A DNA stretch of 64,000 nt, taken from NCBI GenBank assembly GCA_021738535.1, contig JAIPBU010000020.1, positions 1-64,000 on the forward strand. Direction: 5' to 3'. Positions 1-10,123 of the stretch are shown here, piece after piece; within the stretch, counting starts at the first letter, position 1, and every line of letters starts with the position of its first letter. The notes under the pieces are model-generated. The model was given only the letters and a program-made list of their open reading frames with translations, searched no databases and was not told where the DNA came from. The position numbers and the translations under genes were made by a program. Origin of the DNA: Bacteroidales bacterium. Its GTDB lineage: Bacteria > Bacteroidota > Bacteroidia > Bacteroidales > VadinHA17.

Positions 1-21
1 TATACTAATTATTATGGTATT

Positions 22-49
22 AGTAGGGGCTTCGGCCCCTGCTTTTTTT
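22..49 (+). terminator. Rho-independent terminator
   Basis: agtaggggc-ttcg-gcccctgct stem followed by a T-run. Confidence 0.8.
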
Positions 50-138
50 AACAAAATCTAAAGTTATTAACACTGGAAAAGGGCGCCCCATTTTTGCCTG
101 AAAAAAAATAATATGGTAGACTTATGAGACAGCCCCTC

Positions 139-225
139 AGGTTCTCAGATAATATACAAATCCCTTGCAAAAACCAGCTTCAAAGTTTGTTTATTATTAG
201 GCAAGGACTTTTCGGAATGGACTCA
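139..225 (+). repeat. Dispersed 87-bp repeat, copy A (second copy at 59197-59283)
   Basis: Ungapped 87-nt match with about 5 mismatches: aggt..cagataatatacaaatcccttgcaaaaaccagcttcaa.gtttgtttattattag.caaggacttttcgga.tggactca. Confidence 0.9.
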
Positions 226-235
226 ATAATAAGGT

Positions 236-3232
236 GATATATCTTATTCCTTTTTTCAATCAAACCACAACCTCGGTTGTTCATCGGCTGTTACTCGGCT
301 GGATATATCTTATTCCTTTTTTCAATCAAACCACAACCCTTTCCTTCTTAATACCAGAGTATATTCAGATATATCTTATTCCTTTTTTCAATCAAACCAC
401 AACCACCGGTAAGGATTATCATAATAATTTATAGATATATCTTATTCCTTTTTTCAATCAAACCACAACCAGTAACAATCACACATGCAGTGATTATGGA
501 TATATCTTATTCCTTTTTTCAATCAAACCACAACGATGAGATAGGGGTGTATTATTCATTAGATTGATATATCTTATTCCTTTTTTCAATCAAACCACAA
601 CGACGCATATCCCATAGCAGCAAACAAGCAGGATATATCTTATTCCTTTTTTCAATCAAACCACAACCTCATTCATTATCTCCCTTACCACATTGAGATA
701 TATCTTATTCCTTTTTTCAATCAAACCACAACTATGGATTGCAATGACCTGATAAAGGCATTGATATATCTTATTCCTTTTTTCAATCAAACCACAACTA
801 AATGCAATAAATGCAATAATAGCAAGAGATATATCTTATTCCTTTTTTCAATCAAACCACAACTCTGTGCTGCTGCAGTATTTTCCTTATCATGATATAT
901 CTTATTCCTTTTTTCAATCAAACCACAACTTTCAGCTAATAGGGTCATAAATATTTTAGGATATATCTTATTCCTTTTTTCAATCAAACCACAACACTTT
1001 TCTTCTTAACTCCATCAACATAGGTGATATATCTTATTCCTTTTTTCAATCTAACCACAACCTTAGGTTCACTTCTACTCAAATATTCAAGATATATCTT
1101 ATTCCTTTTTTCAATCAAACCACAACCATAAAACACCAATTAGTACAGCAGGAAAGGATATATCTTATTCCTTTTTTCAATCAAACCACAACTGATTATA
1201 AATGTTCTTGAAAAGAAAATAAGATATATCTTATTCCTTTTTTCAATCAAACCACAACTTGTATGCCATACCATATAAATTACCAAAAGATATATCTTAT
1301 TCCTTTTTTCAATCAAACCACAACTCATATACCTCTGGAGTGAAAGGCAATAGTGATATATCTTATTCCTTTTTTCAATCAAACCACAACTCTTCGAGCA
1401 TAGTACTGATCGAGGATCCGATATATCTTATTCCTTTTTTCAATCAAACCACAACCCCCGGCTATCTCACACAACAGCACGGTCGGATATATCTTATTCC
1501 TTTTTTCAATCAAACCACAACCGTATATACTATCTCAAAACAACCCACTTTGATATATCTTATTCCTTTTTTCAATCAAACCACAACCTACTGCACTTTC
1601 TATTTTTTTCTTTCTATGATATATCTTATTCCTTTTTTCAATCAAACCACAACCTTTTATGGTTAATCGTTCTTTTATCATTGATATATCTTATTCCTTT
1701 TTTCAATCAAACCACAACTCTTATTATCCTCTTATTCACCATTAAAAAGATATATCTTATTCCTTTTTTCAATCAAACCACAACTGTCTCAGTGATATAC
1801 ATTAATCCTGAAAGATATATCTTATTCCTTTTTTCAATCAAACCACAACATGCCTCCAAGTATAGCCGTTGTATGAAACGATATATCTTATTCCTTTTTT
1901 CAATCAAACCACAACCAGTCGTATATACTGTCATTATTAGGGTTAGATATATCTTATTCCTTTTTTCAATCAAACCACAACTACTCCTGTCCATGGTACT
2001 TTGTAATGAACGATATATCTTATTCCTTTTTTCAATCAAACCACAACACTGGTGCAACACCTGCTTGTAATTATGTGGATATATCTTATTCCTTTTTTCA
2101 ATCAAACCACAACGCCGATGGAGAAGGTGATGACAATCCTCTCGATATATCTTATTCCTTTTTTCAATCAAACCACAACTCAAGTGGTGGTGGTAGTGAT
2201 TATTATAAGATATATCTTATTCCTTTTTTCAATCAAACCACAACGTTACTTGAAAGTTCATAATTTCTTCGTTTGATATATCTTATTCCTTTTTTCAATC
2301 AAACCACAACACTACCCGGTAACTCAATGTCTTCATTATGGATATATCTTATTCCTTTTTTCAATCAAACCACAACACCGTTTGTAGAAGTTTGTATTAT
2401 ACAGGGGATATATCTTATTCCTTTTTTCAATCAAACCACAACTGCTGAATCTTCATACAACAACGCTCCAAGGATATATCTTATTCCTTTTTTCAATCAA
2501 ACCACAACCAATCAATGCAAGATATAAGTTTAGATGAAGATATATCTTATTCCTTTTTTCAATCAAACCACAACGCATCTATCCTCCGAGCATAACTCAA
2601 TACTGATATATCTTATTCCTTTTTTCAATCAAACCACAACCCTTCAGCCAGCAGGGCCGAAGCGTTGGGGATATATCTTATTCCTTTTTTCAATCAAACC
2701 ACAACTCTTCTTAACAACTGTCGTGCTGTCGATATGATATATCTTATTCCTTTTTTCAATCAAACCACAACAAAAATATCCCGCGGCTGATTCATGTATC
2801 TGATATATCTTATTCCTTTTTTCAATCAAACCACAACCACTATTTGCATCTATGCGTAATGCTAAAGGATATATCTTATTCCTTTTTTCAATCAAACCAC
2901 AACCTTTACCGCTTACTGCTAAACTACTCATCGATATATCTTATTCCTTTTTTCAATCAAACCACAACATTATACATACTGTTATTTTTCTTTCAATTGA
3001 TATATCTTATTCCTTTTTTCAATCAAACCACAACATTCCCCGGAAGTCTGCTGAATCAATCTCTGATATATCTTATTCCTTTTTTCAATCAAACCACAAC
3101 TATCTGATCCAACGTGAATACCTCTCCCTGATATATCTTATTCCTTTTTTCAATCAAACCACAACGGCGTGGTGAAGTAGAGCTGTCATTCCAGTTGATA
3201 TATCTTATTCCTTTTTTCAATCAAACCACAAC
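236..3232 (-). CRISPR. Type II-C CRISPR array, 46 repeats / 45 spacers
   Basis: 36-nt repeat GATATATCTTATTCCTTTTTTCAATCAAACCACAAC (+ strand), start-to-start spacing 65-67 nt; first repeat at 236, last at 3197. crRNA orientation inferred as minus (GTTGTGGTTTGATTGAAAAAAGGAATAAGATATATC) from tracrRNA complementarity and cas gene direction. Confidence 0.98.
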
Positions 3233-3373
3233 CGTGGGCTATTAACCCCTTAAAATATGGCTAATTACACCATATTTATCATAAAAAAACAAACTGCAAT
3301 TTAACGGAAGTAGTTTGAAACTTAAGGAATCTATTTTCTGGCCATCATATCAAAGAACAAATTATAAAAATAA

Positions 3374-3712
3374 TTAAAATAATTCAAGTTGTTTTGGTCC
3401 AGGCGGTAAAGGTTCAAGCTTTTTACCCCATATATTTATTATATTGCCGTATTGTTTGTCAGTTATCATCATAATACTCACCTGCCCTTCCTCAGGCACT
3501 GCACTCTTTACTCTTTTTACATGTACGGCTGCACTTTCAGTGCTTGCACAATGACGAATATAAACAGAATACTGCAGCATTGTAAAACCATCCTTTTCAA
3601 GTGTTTTACGAAATTGTGTAGCTTTCCTGCGCTGTTTCTTTTTAACAACCGGCAAATCAAAAAAAACAAATACCCACATTATCCTGTATGCATTTAACCG
3701 TAATTGATCCAT
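3374..3712 (-). CDS. cas2: CRISPR-associated endonuclease Cas2
   Basis: 112 aa, MWVFVFFDLPV..KKQRRKATQFRKTLEKDGFTMLQYSVYIRHC; adjacent to cas1 and the array. Confidence 0.95.
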   Translation of the reverse strand: MDQLRLNAYRIMWVFVFFDLPVVKKKQRRKATQFRKTLEKDGFTMLQYSVYIRHCASTESAAVHVKRVKSAVPEEGQVSIMMITDKQYGNIINIWGKKLEPLPPGPKQLELF

Positions 3713-4599
3713 CAGTTCAAAAAGGGATAGTCAATTGTCCGTTTATCACCGTAAAAACATTTTGCCAGAGAGGCTGTTGTTTGTGACAGTCCAACCATTA
3801 ACGGTCTGCTGCTTTTCCTAAAATACACATCCACAGTCAGAGTTTTTAACAATCCTGCTTTTATCTCCTTATTAAGATCAAGCTCGCCAGGGTACATTTC
3901 ATTAAGATAATAAACAGTGGCATCAACAAACGGCCTGTATGGTTCCATTATATCATCTGCAAGGCAAAAAGCATTGTACCTGTTATGATGGTGAATCCCG
4001 AAAGTTGGAAAAAGCCCGCTGCCTGTGATAGCCCTGGCAACAGCAGCCCTAAGTATAATGTAGCCGTAATTTAACATGTTATTGGGAGGCATCCCGTTCC
4101 TGTCACGTGTAAAATCATTGCCAAAAAGTCTTGACCAGTATATCCTGGCAGCATAACCTTCCCTTCCGGTAGAGTCACCACTTTTAACATTCTGTTTCAT
4201 TAAAAGGAGGTCCTCGTACGGTAAGCAAAGTTTTTTCAATAGAGAAGCCTGGTTATGTATTTTTGCTTCCACTGTTTGCTTCCATAGCTGTTTTTTTAAT
4301 GGTTCGGATGCCATTGCCTGTTTCCTGTAAACCTCAGCCTGCAGATGATTCCCTTCAAGTGGAAATAACATGCTATGAGGCATGTGCCTTCTGTCACAAA
4401 ACAGCACTGCAACATTATTATCTGCAAGTTCATCCAGAAGGGGCATACTGATCTTTATTTGCTGATGTTCAAATACTGCAAGCCCGACATCTTCAATTGG
4501 CACACTTGTAGAATCCTTATCATCCTGCTTAATAACCAATTGTTTATTCTTTACTGAAAGTGAACAGGGATTTGAAAAGAAAAGAGTTCTTTTTAACAC
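3712..4599 (-). CDS. cas1: CRISPR-associated endonuclease Cas1 (type II)
   Basis: 295 aa; LFFSNPCSLSVKNKQLVI..PIEDVGLAVFEH, GLFPTFGIHHHNRYNAFCLADDIMEPYRPFVD motifs. Confidence 0.97.
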   Translation of the reverse strand: MLKRTLFFSNPCSLSVKNKQLVIKQDDKDSTSVPIEDVGLAVFEHQQIKISMPLLDELADNNVAVLFCDRRHMPHSMLFPLEGNHLQAEVYRKQAMASEPLKKQLWKQTVEAKIHNQASLLKKLCLPYEDLLLMKQNVKSGDSTGREGYAARIYWSRLFGNDFTRDRNGMPPNNMLNYGYIILRAAVARAITGSGLFPTFGIHHHNRYNAFCLADDIMEPYRPFVDATVYYLNEMYPGELDLNKEIKAGLLKTLTVDVYFRKSSRPLMVGLSQTTASLAKCFYGDKRTIDYPFLN

Positions 4600-4618
4600 T
4601 ATCTGCTTTTTATAAACA

Positions 4619-7600
4619 TTATTTAAAAATTAATCTACCTAAAACTGAAATTGAAAAATCATAATTTTCAATTAACATATTAAAACCTCCGGGACTTAGC
4701 AAGAGTTTAGGATATGGAGTTTGAAAATTAAATTTCGACTCCCCATTTGTCAAACTCTTTGGAGCCTTCTCATTATATTCTTCCTCATAGTCTGATTTAA
4801 GCATTTCGTCATTTCTTGCTTCCTGATGAAACCTGAAAGTAATTCTTCCATCTTTGTTTAGTTTTATCACTTTATACAATCTATTTCTTAATTCTTCCTC
4901 AGACAGCTCAAATACTTCTTCTTTGTTATTCTTATAAAACAAAACTAAAGTTCCTGTTTTTATTACAGCTTTCAGATTAAGATTTAGATTTTTCCTAACT
5001 ATCCTTTCGCCCACAATCCCTCCTTCATCATTTATCCCCTGGGGCTTTAATACTTTCTGAACTGACAACTTATAGTATTCTGCAGCCTCAAGGTTGTTAA
5101 TAATCCGGAAATCTCTTCTAATCTTACCTTTATCATCCTTGCCCTCATAAATTGCCATTAAATAATTGCCAGCATTAACTACGTGATAATGCTCTTTGTA
5201 AGGGTAACTGTTCCTTTTTGACTTGTCTCTTTGTTCTTTCAGATTTATGGGATTTGTTACAGTAGGTGTAAACACCCTTACTTTTTTTATTGGCACGGGA
5301 TTTCCGCTTTTGTTTGGCAGGGAATACAAATCTTGAATCTGACCTTTCAGTTCTTCAATTTTATTTTTTATTATCTGTTCTTCATCTTCTTCAGAATTAT
5401 TCAATTCCTTATTAAGATTTTCAATTTCTTTTTTTAATCCCTTTTCTTCATTCCTTGCTCTTGTTACAATAGTTCTTATTCTATCATCAACAATATTTTT
5501 GATGTTTCGGTCTTCAAGATCAGCAAGAGGTTTCCTGACTACATACTTAATCTGCTTTTCTTTTTCTCCTTTCTTATTTTCGGTTTCCTTTTCAATAGCT
5601 CCATAGAAAGTTTCCTGGTGCAGGCTGGCTCTGGCTGTATCGCCCTGCTGATAAACAGGCTCACCAGCCTGATTGTATTGAATCCTGCCCCTTCGTCTAA
5701 GCTTCTTCTTTGTCTGCTTTGGTAATACATCAGGAGTATAGTGTGAAACCAATATTTCTTTCTCTATATTATTAACATCGCGAACAAATGATTTCCATGG
5801 CAATTCAACCCTGGGTTTACTTTCACTGCCTGCAATCCAGTATTCTTCCCAGTCATGGTAAAACTTTGCAAGTTCCTCATAACTTGTTTTTGTTATACAC
5901 GCAATTGTGATCGCATCAACACAATGGTGTACATGATTCACTCTTTCCTTTTTTGTGTATTCCTGCTGTAAACCCCACATCTTTCTGAAATCAGCAACAG
6001 TATTGCCTTTGACCGTATATACTCTGTTAAATAGGGTTTTAAGGTATAATCTGGCATATTTTGTAATGATACCTGTGTCTATTATCTGACTGTTTTTAAA
6101 GCCTTCCGGTACCGAATCTCTTTCAAATCTGTTGTATTTATTGTAATAATAATCCCTTTCGTACTTTAACCTGTGACGTTTTTGGATTGCCCTGTCTTTA
6201 GACTGCTTATCAATAATACCATGTGTCTGCCTTACAGTTCTTTGTATTTGTTTATCAAGATTTTCAATTCTGTCTTTCCAGTGTTTTATACGTGATAAAA
6301 TTTCCTGGTGATTAGCCAATTCATATGGTATTTTATTCTTTTTTACGGACCTGTTAAATTTATTTTCGCACAATGTTTTATTCTCCTGGGAATTGTCAAA
6401 TGAGAGGCTCCTAGGGATAGTATGCTCAATATCGAATGATGGATTAGCCCCCAGGAAATTATGAAGTGCGATTTCTTTGCCAGTATAAATGCATTTGTGA
6501 TTTTGCTCCTCCCATAACTGGTACTTTAAAATATCATCACTTGTTGGTTCAGTATCCTTCCCGTCAGTTGTATAATATTCCTTAATTCTTTTATAATATT
6601 CTTTACGCTGATTTTCTCTTTCACGTTGCCATGCCTGATAGCCGGCTCTTTCATTTGCATTCAGAAGTCCTCTGGACATCTCAATGTTCACCTTTGTATC
6701 CTGGTCAATCATATCCTGCCTTATCAGCTCATTAATCACTTTCCGTAACTGGTGCAGAGCCCTCATTGCCATTGGATTCCTAACTGATGCTATCATCGGG
6801 CTTCCAAGATAAAACTTACCATCCTCCTTTCTCTCCGGCGGCCTGTATACTTCAATTGCTGAAGGGTGATATAACTTATTCAGCATATTTTTATCAACCT
6901 GAAAATTATCTTTTAGAAAATCCTTTATTCTGTCTTCCAGAGTTTTAAACTTAACAAATTCACCCAATCCTGAATTTGCATTCATATGCCTTTCCAATAA
7001 TCCAAAAGCATAATCTTTTAGCTTCTTCTTTTTTTCTTCTGAAAAAGAAGAATACTTCTTTTCTCCCAATTGGTCAATAATTTTATTATTAAGTTCTTTC
7101 CGGTAAAACTCTTTAGCCTCGTTACTCCACCTGAAATGGTTATCCCTCGCATTTTTAATAATACCATTCACAACATCAACCAGCAATTTTTCCTCGTCCT
7201 GAGTTTGAATAATTTTTTCAATTTCAGCTATTATTATTTCCTGATTCGCCGGGTCAGACCATACATTTTCAGGTATAACTTTGTCCATATTCGCCAAAAA
7301 AACCGAATGCGGATAGATAAGTCCTTTTCTGAGATAAGTTAGTATCTTGTTTATTGCCTTTAAACTTAAAGATGAATATTCATGCTTTGGTTTTATTCTC
7401 AGGAAAGCATCTATATGATCATCGTTTAAACTCAATCTTTTTTCAGCAAATTCTTTTAGCCGGTCAAATGAATCGAATGTAAAAAGTACATGCCATATGT
7501 CATTAATGTCAATGAAAGACTTCCTGCCATCTTTTTCTCTGATGTATTCAATTTTCATCTCCATGAAGTCATCTCCGAAGATATCCTTAAGACGTGATGA

Positions 7601-8698
7601 TACCGGATTACCGCTAACTACGGTTTTTATTGAATAATTAAACAGGTGATCTTCCTCATTAATGTCACGCTCCCTGTAGTACTTATACTTTTTGTTCGGA
7701 GACAATGCTTTTGCTATATCTTCAAAATCAAATGTCTCTTTGCTTTTGCGATAAAATAATGGTTTAATCTTTTCCCTCTCTGAATCAGAAAGGAATCTCA
7801 TTGTCGAATCCTGAGGTGTTTTGATTTTAATATTATTTACAAAACATAACATTCTGTATTCTTCAAACTTAGGATGAGAGACAGAACATCTCTGCTTTGA
7901 GGGTTCAAACACACATTTTCCAATCAAACCCTTTTGTGATTTTAACGGCCGCTGGTAGAAGATTGCCCTGTATAACTTTTCCCTGACTTTTGCCGGCAGG
8001 TTCTGATGCCTGCAGATAGCATCTAATTCCTCAAGATAGTGTTCCTCCCTGTGAGTATAAACATCACGGATTTTATCTCCTTTAGTATATTTATCATAAA
8101 AATACTGCCCCAGGGTTTTCTCCCCTTTTGCTGTGCTTATCTCTGATATTTCTTTCTTGACCGCACCCTCTGCTTCCTGCGTTGTTTCCAATCTGTTACT
8201 CAGAAACCCTCTCCGTTGAGCAATGTGATAAAAAGCCCTGCCTAATCTAAAACGATCTGTTTGTTTTTCAAGATCGAGTTTTTCGGTGACAGCTAAACTC
8301 CGATAAAAATATGGGTTTCTGATCTGTCTTCTCCTTTCTTCTTCATTATCACTTACATCCGTCAACAGCCAGTTCCTGAAGGCTTCATTATACGGATAGT
8401 TTTTTTTATACCTCCATTCATCCAACTCTTTATCCGACAATTCCGGACATAAATCATACTCTGAAAGTACCTTAAGAGTTTGTATTTTACGAAGTTTCCT
8501 CCTGTATTTTAGTCTGCGGGAACTTCTGTGATCAGTTCTTTCCGCTGCTTTTGAACTTTCAATTCCTTTTTCAATTTTTACTCCTTCCTGGAATATTCTG
8601 ACACCCTTATCAAGTAATCTGAACTCAGAACCCTCTTGCTCAACAACAGCCCATCCGATGCTATTTGTACCTAGATCAAGGCCTAATATTTTACTCAT
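4619..8698 (-). CDS. cas9: CRISPR-associated endonuclease Cas9 (type II-C)
   Basis: 1359 aa; RuvC-I KILGLDLGTNSIGWAVVE, Arg-rich bridge helix RSSRRLKYRRKLRK, RuvC-II VNIEMSRGL, HNH FDIEHTIPRSLSFDNSQENKTLCENKFNRSVKKNKIP, RuvC-III HHCVDAITIA; no csn2 or cas4 nearby. Confidence 0.98.
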   Translation of the reverse strand: MSKILGLDLGTNSIGWAVVEQEGSEFRLLDKGVRIFQEGVKIEKGIESSKAAERTDHRSSRRLKYRRKLRKIQTLKVLSEYDLCPELSDKELDEWRYKKNYPYNEAFRNWLLTDVSDNEEERRRQIRNPYFYRSLAVTEKLDLEKQTDRFRLGRAFYHIAQRRGFLSNRLETTQEAEGAVKKEISEISTAKGEKTLGQYFYDKYTKGDKIRDVYTHREEHYLEELDAICRHQNLPAKVREKLYRAIFYQRPLKSQKGLIGKCVFEPSKQRCSVSHPKFEEYRMLCFVNNIKIKTPQDSTMRFLSDSEREKIKPLFYRKSKETFDFEDIAKALSPNKKYKYYRERDINEEDHLFNYSIKTVVSGNPVSSRLKDIFGDDFMEMKIEYIREKDGRKSFIDINDIWHVLFTFDSFDRLKEFAEKRLSLNDDHIDAFLRIKPKHEYSSLSLKAINKILTYLRKGLIYPHSVFLANMDKVIPENVWSDPANQEIIIAEIEKIIQTQDEEKLLVDVVNGIIKNARDNHFRWSNEAKEFYRKELNNKIIDQLGEKKYSSFSEEKKKKLKDYAFGLLERHMNANSGLGEFVKFKTLEDRIKDFLKDNFQVDKNMLNKLYHPSAIEVYRPPERKEDGKFYLGSPMIASVRNPMAMRALHQLRKVINELIRQDMIDQDTKVNIEMSRGLLNANERAGYQAWQRERENQRKEYYKRIKEYYTTDGKDTEPTSDDILKYQLWEEQNHKCIYTGKEIALHNFLGANPSFDIEHTIPRSLSFDNSQENKTLCENKFNRSVKKNKIPYELANHQEILSRIKHWKDRIENLDKQIQRTVRQTHGIIDKQSKDRAIQKRHRLKYERDYYYNKYNRFERDSVPEGFKNSQIIDTGIITKYARLYLKTLFNRVYTVKGNTVADFRKMWGLQQEYTKKERVNHVHHCVDAITIACITKTSYEELAKFYHDWEEYWIAGSESKPRVELPWKSFVRDVNNIEKEILVSHYTPDVLPKQTKKKLRRRGRIQYNQAGEPVYQQGDTARASLHQETFYGAIEKETENKKGEKEKQIKYVVRKPLADLEDRNIKNIVDDRIRTIVTRARNEEKGLKKEIENLNKELNNSEEDEEQIIKNKIEELKGQIQDLYSLPNKSGNPVPIKKVRVFTPTVTNPINLKEQRDKSKRNSYPYKEHYHVVNAGNYLMAIYEGKDDKGKIRRDFRIINNLEAAEYYKLSVQKVLKPQGINDEGGIVGERIVRKNLNLNLKAVIKTGTLVLFYKNNKEEVFELSEEELRNRLYKVIKLNKDGRITFRFHQEARNDEMLKSDYEEEYNEKAPKSLTNGESKFNFQTPYPKLLLSPGGFNMLIENYDFSISVLGRLIFK

Positions 8699-8737
8699 GG
8701 TTGGTTGGTTTTAAAATAATTTCTTATCTTTATTGAG

Positions 8738-8828
8738 GTTTTGAATGAACCATTTTTCAATCTTATCACAATAAGGCTATATGCCGAAGGAAAAAATCCT
8801 ATAACCCTGCCTCTGGTGGGGTTTTTAT
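8738..8828 (+). ncRNA. tracrRNA (divergent from cas9; 5' end approximate)
   Basis: Anti-repeat 8750-8771 CCATTTTTCAATCTTATCACAA pairs with the 5' part of the crRNA repeat; AUAAGGC/GCC hairpin 8775-8785; AGGA/UCCU hairpin 8788-8800; terminator stem AACCCTGCC-TCT-GGTGGGGTT plus T-run at 8803-8826. Confidence 0.88.
8803..8826 (+). terminator. Terminator hairpin of tracrRNA
   Basis: aaccctgcc tct ggtggggtt ttt (9-bp stem with 2 G-T wobbles). Confidence 0.85.
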
Positions 8829-9123
8829 TTTGATATGATTAGTAAACTGCATATTTTCACTGTATTGCATCTCAAATGTATAATATTTTTGCTATTTTAT
8901 CAAAAGGTTTTATATCTCAGATTCTCTCTCACTATAGAATAATAACCCTAATCTGATATTTCTAATTCATATTTTTACCAACAGCCATCTACGGCTTTAC
9001 CCAATATTTTGCGGGGCAGTTGTATTTGGTGGTATTCTATCCCCCGGGTGATACCGGGGCTAATGTTATTTAACCCCGGGGTTGAGAATATAAGATATTC
9101 AGACCTATGCCTAAAAGTGTTAA

Positions 9124-9267
9124 GGGGACTAAGCAACTTATAGGGACTCAGAGACGAAGAGACGAAGGGACTTAGCGACTTAGCGACTTAGGGACTAAGT
9201 GACGAAGCGACTAAGGGACTAAGGGACGAAGCGACTTAGCGACTTAGCGACTAAGCGACTTAGCGAC
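9124..9267. repeat. Degenerate octamer tandem repeat (GACttAgc-type)
   Basis: gacttagc gacttagc gacttagg gactaagt gacgaagc gactaagg gactaagg gacgaagc gacttagc ... Confidence 0.9.
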
Positions 9268-9322
9268 AATTAAAATTTACTTTTTACTTTTTACTTTTGT
9301 CTTTTTACTTTTGTCTTTAGTC

Positions 9323-10123
9323 TCAATAAACAATTGTCCTGCTGTCCTTTGTGGTACAGGTAAAAATTCCCCAGGCATTTTCAACATTACCCCGGAAAGG
9401 ACTAGGGGTGGTAAAGGCATCCCTGTTGGCCCCAAGTGCATTGATAATGCTGCGGTGATAATCATAGGCCGTTGAATCTATGCGGTACAGGTCAACCCTG
9501 GTTGAATCATTACCATCACCGGTAAAAGGATAGCTTATACTGACATTACCCTCAGGCTTTTCGTGCATGTCAATCAGAGCCTGCTCAACCGCGTTGAGCG
9601 TGCCATCACTGAATCCAGTCATGCGCAGCAGGTAATAATTTACACAGTCATCTCTAAGGTTGGCAGTTCTGACAGTCAGCATTTCATTATCATACTCAAG
9701 ACCACTTATTATTACTTCGCCCGGCAGCCGGCTACTTGCCTTTACAGGTTTATAACCCTCCTTTTCAATATAAACAGAGTACTCACCCTCACCCGGATTA
9801 ACAATACTATCGGATATGTAATTATACAGAAAACCTGTGTTATAGTCGGCCTTTACCAGGTTCCTCAGCTTAATGCTATCGACACCGCTAATAATATAAG
9901 CCGAAGAATTCCATATCATATTGATCCTTACAGGTTCCTGCATGGTTGTGCTGCTGAAAAATAATATCTCCATTTTCTCACCCTCTACCAGGTATGCTTC
10001 CAGCATTGGGATATTTTCTCCTTCCGGCAGATCCTTTTCAAGTGAGTTGTCCAGTTCACACGAAGGCATAAACACCGGAATGATAACGATCAATATGATT
10101 AATATTCCTTTTTTCATTTCCAT
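9323..10123 (-). CDS. DUF4249 family lipoprotein
   Basis: 266 aa, lipobox PSC, directly downstream of a TonB-dependent receptor and overlapping its end. Confidence 0.8.
   Translation of the reverse strand: MEMKKGILIILIVIIPVFMPSCELDNSLEKDLPEGENIPMLEAYLVEGEKMEILFFSSTTMQEPVRINMIWNSSAYIISGVDSIKLRNLVKADYNTGFLYNYISDSIVNPGEGEYSVYIEKEGYKPVKASSRLPGEVIISGLEYDNEMLTVRTANLRDDCVNYYLLRMTGFSDGTLNAVEQALIDMHEKPEGNVSISYPFTGDGNDSTRVDLYRIDSTAYDYHRSIINALGANRDAFTTPSPFRGNVENAWGIFTCTTKDSRTIVY

Noticed and set aside
234-3175. Numerous ORFs across the CRISPR array (YLIPFFNQTTT, DISYSFFQSNHN and CGLIEKRNKIY repeats)
   Set aside because: They are translations of the 36-nt CRISPR repeat in different frames; no independent coding evidence.
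5231-5437. Phe-rich ORF on the + strand inside cas9
   Set aside because: Antisense shadow of a Lys/Glu/Asn-rich region of cas9; no start or RBS support.
4619-8698. Unusual Cas9 subtype because of length (1359 aa)
   Set aside because: Cas9 proteins of about 1400 aa are common in Bacteroidota II-C systems; domain order is ordinary and csn2/cas4 are absent.
9277-9465. Short minus ORF overlapping the DUF4249 C-terminus
   Set aside because: Lies in an alternate frame of a well-supported gene and in the low-complexity repeat.
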